A DNA stretch of 64,000 nt from the NCBI GenBank assembly GCA_026874595.1, contig CM049306.1, forward strand, positions 22,863,019 through 22,927,018, read 5' to 3'. The notes beneath the pieces are model-generated. The model had not been told where the DNA came from. It ran no database searches and saw only the letters and a program-made list of their open reading frames with translations. The stretch comes from Sipunculus nudus (lineage: Eukaryota > Annelida > Sipuncula > Golfingiida > Sipunculidae). Positions 63,001 through 64,000 of this stretch are shown here, piece by piece (positions within the stretch are counted from its first letter, which is position 1; every line of letters starts with the position of its first letter). The position numbers and the translations under genes are program-made.

Positions 63001-64000
63001 ATAATAATCCTAACATAATAATTTATTAAATGGTTTTCTATATCTTCCTTTATAGACAGTGCCATCTACAGTCCATAGACTTTAAAGATTTAACAGGAAT
63101 AGATTAATTTCAAGCTCTGGATGTGAAGGTTTGAGGATGCTACCCCTGCAAGACTTCACTGCAGTGAATAGAGTAAGCATGTGTACTCATGTCTTTACAG
63201 GTTCAGACCAGACACTGGAGGATGTGACTCGACAGTTAGGTCAGGTGATCAGTAAGCTCGCTGATACAGAGGAGCAGCTGGATAGTAAGACCAGCGAGAC
63301 TGAAACTCTGAAGAAAAAGCTTGAGGAAGCTTCCAAAGCTGTTCAGGATCTGCAGGACATGAGTAAGGAGAACAAATCACTGAGCAAGAAGTTGATGGCT
63401 GTGGAGTCAGAGCTTTCAGCTTTGAAGTCTGGATTCAAAGAGAGAGAAGCTGAACTTGGCAAGATGAAACTAAAACAGAAAGATGAACAAGAGCTGCAGG
63501 AGCAGATAGCCCAGCTAACTGCAGATAATACGAAACTTAATACACAGCTCAGGAAAGCAAATGAAAGTCTTACAGTAGTGGAAGCCAAGAACAAGAAATT
63601 AGAAGAATCTGTCAAGGAGCATTCAACTGTCCTCTCTGACAATGAGATCTTTATTGCAGAACTTAACAAACAAGTCAGGACATTAAAAGCAGAATTGGAG
63701 GTAAAACACAAGGAAATTGAAGAAGATCCTGCTGAAGCTGATATGGACATCATCAGGTCAAGTCCAGAAATGAAGAAAATTGCAGATACAGGGGTTGACA
63801 ATAGAGACAATGTTGAAGGCTCTATAAAGGCACTCACTGACCAGCTTGAAGGTTTGCAAGAAATTCTAGAACGCAAAAGTAAGGACCTGAGCAAGGAATC
63901 CAGAAGATCATGTGAGCTTGAGCTGAAGATCAACGGCTTGGAGGAGTCTTTGAAACAGGCCAATGAAGAAATCAGGAAGAGGGCAGGTGAGGTTTCCAAG
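39095..64000 (+). CDS. KIF20: Kinesin-6 motor protein (KIF20, KIF20B-like), 3' end beyond window
   Basis: Coding exons: 39114-39323, 40460-40718, 41884-42071, 44994-45150, 45802-46029, 46883-46994, 48348-48419, 48925-49071, 50045-50210, 50963-51095, 52039-52148, 52701-52840, 54026-54200, 55238-55420, 55808-55903, 56436-56553, and 63201 to at least 63986. All junctions are GT-AG with matching phases. The start is ATG 39114 after an in-frame TAA (39105). Motor domain, residues about 51-513: P-loop GVTNSGKT (145-152), switch I NHNSSRSH (379-386), switch II DLAGSE (414-419), then [17 protein letters not shown] in place of GQTGSGKT, and a long loop-6 insertion (about 175-300), mark kinesin-6. The neck has VRPSISW, as in KIF20B, then coiled coil. 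Kinesin-6 proteins bundle midzone microtubules in cytokinesis. Switch-II surroundings ([20 protein letters not shown]) favour KIF20B over KIF20A, but the gene may predate that split. Confidence 0.95.
39102..39107 (+). promoter_or_regulatory. Start-stop uORF (ATG TAA) just before the KIF20 start
   Basis: In the 5' UTR part of the first coding exon, ATG at 39102-39104 is followed at once by TAA 39105-39107, in frame with and 12 bases before the main ATG at 39114. It fixes the main start and could reduce initiation. Confidence 0.6.
42131..42477. mobile_element. MITE copy 1 in KIF20 intron 3
   Basis: The ends AGGCCAAAAAAATTAGGTCT...GGTTCTCAGGCAC and GTGCCTGAGAACCATACCTT...TTTTGGCCT are inverted. 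The middle holds a TCCGAGCGGCTGGAGCTCAA block shared, in altered form, with the copy at 45328. Confidence 0.8.
43062..44993. repeat. Tandem repeat insertion in KIF20 intron 3 with nuclear-receptor-like motifs
   Basis: About five units carry GATTTCAAACTTGACTTATA (near 43690, 43972, 44259, 44548, 44726; spacing about 285, last about 180) and GAGGTCAAAGGTCAAGGTCA. The segment opens with GTATCCCCAGACAAAGTCGG at about 43108 and includes one GGTGGCGCCACCT at 43425. It is bounded by two copies of GATCCAGATGTAGGGGCT, at about 43084-43102 and 44994-45011, the second being the start of KIF20 exon 4. Confidence 0.85.
45328..45560. mobile_element. MITE copy 2 in KIF20 intron 4
   Basis: GGTTTGGTTCTCAGGCA at the left and TGCCTGAGAAACCAACC at the right are inverted and match the ends of 42131-42477. 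The internal CTAAGCCTCAGGAGCTCAAA matches the copy-1 block. It is shorter and lacks the GGCC terminal bases. Confidence 0.75.
51799..51985. mobile_element. Mariner-like MITE in KIF20 intron 10
   Basis: The left end TACAGTAAAACCCCATTGTG and right end (reverse complement) ACAGTGAAATCTTTTTGTGT are inverted, with TTAATA and TTAACT outside. GTGTCGAA words repeat inside. No ORF. Confidence 0.65.
56554..57359 (+). CDS. KIF20: Alternative terminal exon of KIF20 (short isoform tail, 268 codons)
   Basis: At 56553 there is a usable donor (AAAAAAG|GTAGGA), yet the frame stays open beyond it for 268 codons to TAG 57357-57359. Read through, the exon 56436-57359 ends a 1099-residue protein. The tail (residues 832-1099) begins [16 protein letters not shown], has no coiled coil, is Ser-rich and becomes basic, with [34 protein letters not shown] and [10 protein letters not shown] at the end, which look like nuclear-localisation or microtubule-binding stretches. 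AATAAA signals follow at 57791, 58281 and 58659. Splicing at 56553 instead joins 63201 in frame. Both products are inferred from sequence; no transcript was seen. Confidence 0.75.
57791..57796 (+). terminator. Candidate polyadenylation signal for the short KIF20 isoform
   Basis: First AATAAA after the stop at 57359, followed by a T-rich stretch (GTTTTTCCTTCTGTTT). Further AATAAA copies at 58281 and 58659 are alternatives. Confidence 0.5.
57797..63200. other. Intron to the long-isoform exon, no gene seen
   Basis: AT-rich DNA. A poly-C run lies at 60250-60266. Bases 60930-61260 repeat AGTCAGGAGT and ATGACTCAAGTCT-like words as a decayed minisatellite. ORFs here are 60-76 codons with no recognisable domain. 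AATAAA at 61321 is isolated. Confidence 0.45.
63201..64000 (+). CDS. KIF20: KIF20 long-isoform coiled-coil exon (open at window end)
   Basis: Acceptor GTCTTTACAG ends at 63200. Phase 1 joins AAA G|GT with exon 16. At least 266 codons of heptad-rich Glu/Lys/Leu sequence follow (for example [19 protein letters not shown], then [17 protein letters not shown]), ending at the window edge without a stop. A donor-like CAG|GTGAGG at 63986/63987 could end the exon. The long C-terminal coiled coil is a KIF20B trait. The 218-codon minus-strand ORF over the same bases is its antisense shadow. Confidence 0.85.

Noticed and set aside
63343-63999. 218-codon minus-strand ORF, Ser/Leu-rich
   Set aside because: It is antisense to the KIF20 coiled-coil exon; Ser/Leu richness is the complement of Glu/Lys/Leu codons.

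Overview
The window is AT-rich, intron-rich metazoan DNA, about two thirds of it interspersed and tandem repeats. The gene families, GT-AG introns, non-LTR and hAT elements, and repeat types suggest an invertebrate bilaterian, most likely a mollusc such as a bivalve. That taxon call is inference: repeats built on AGGTGGCGCCACCT and on AGGTCAAAGGTCA arrays look molluscan to me, but I could not search a database.

Four protein-coding genes could be assembled exon by exon with matching splice phases. (1) 1684-2574 (+): last two exons of a WD40 protein, best read as the dynein-2 intermediate chain WDR34/DYNC2I2. (2) 12992-15611 (+): a complete two-exon, 356-residue bHLH transcription factor of the Atonal/neurogenin-like group with an altered basic region. 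(3) 17554-21755 (-): a complete six-exon, 186-residue PBDC1 orthologue made of exons too short to stand out as long ORFs. (4) 39095 to the window end (+): a kinesin-6 (KIF20) gene with 17 coding exons. It has a full motor domain, a long loop-6 insertion and a coiled coil that runs off the edge. It appears to have two alternative 3' ends: a composite terminal exon (stop at 57359) giving a 1099-residue protein with a basic tail, or splicing at 56553 to a long coiled-coil exon at 63201. Genes 2 and 3 are convergent. A promoter-like cluster (ETS, two CCAAT boxes, CHR) with a following splice donor at 34061-34197 is the best candidate for the KIF20 first exon.

Layout of the rest: 1-1683 and 2800-3717 hold old dispersed repeats; 3718-7040 is a repeat element with about twelve ~278-bp tandem units, and a four-unit copy lies inverted at 29930-31085. 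The region 7041-12500 is mostly unique AT-rich DNA with a poly-C minisatellite, a diverged noncoding duplication and a TA/GT microsatellite. The region 22340-29610 is a nest: a broken LINE (22853-29280) is split by a 4.8-kb hAT-like insertion with an 8-bp target duplication, the insertion itself holds a second LINE fragment and a perfect 78-bp inverted repeat, and inverted C-rich/G-rich minisatellites flank the whole. The region 31100-39090 holds microsatellites, two terminal-inverted-repeat elements and promoter-like DNA. KIF20 introns carry further elements; one ~1.9-kb insertion seems to have duplicated a splice acceptor and the start of exon 4.

The genes are not an obvious functional unit. 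DYNC2I2 serves cilia, PBDC1 serves protein folding, KIF20 serves cytokinesis and the bHLH is a likely developmental regulator.
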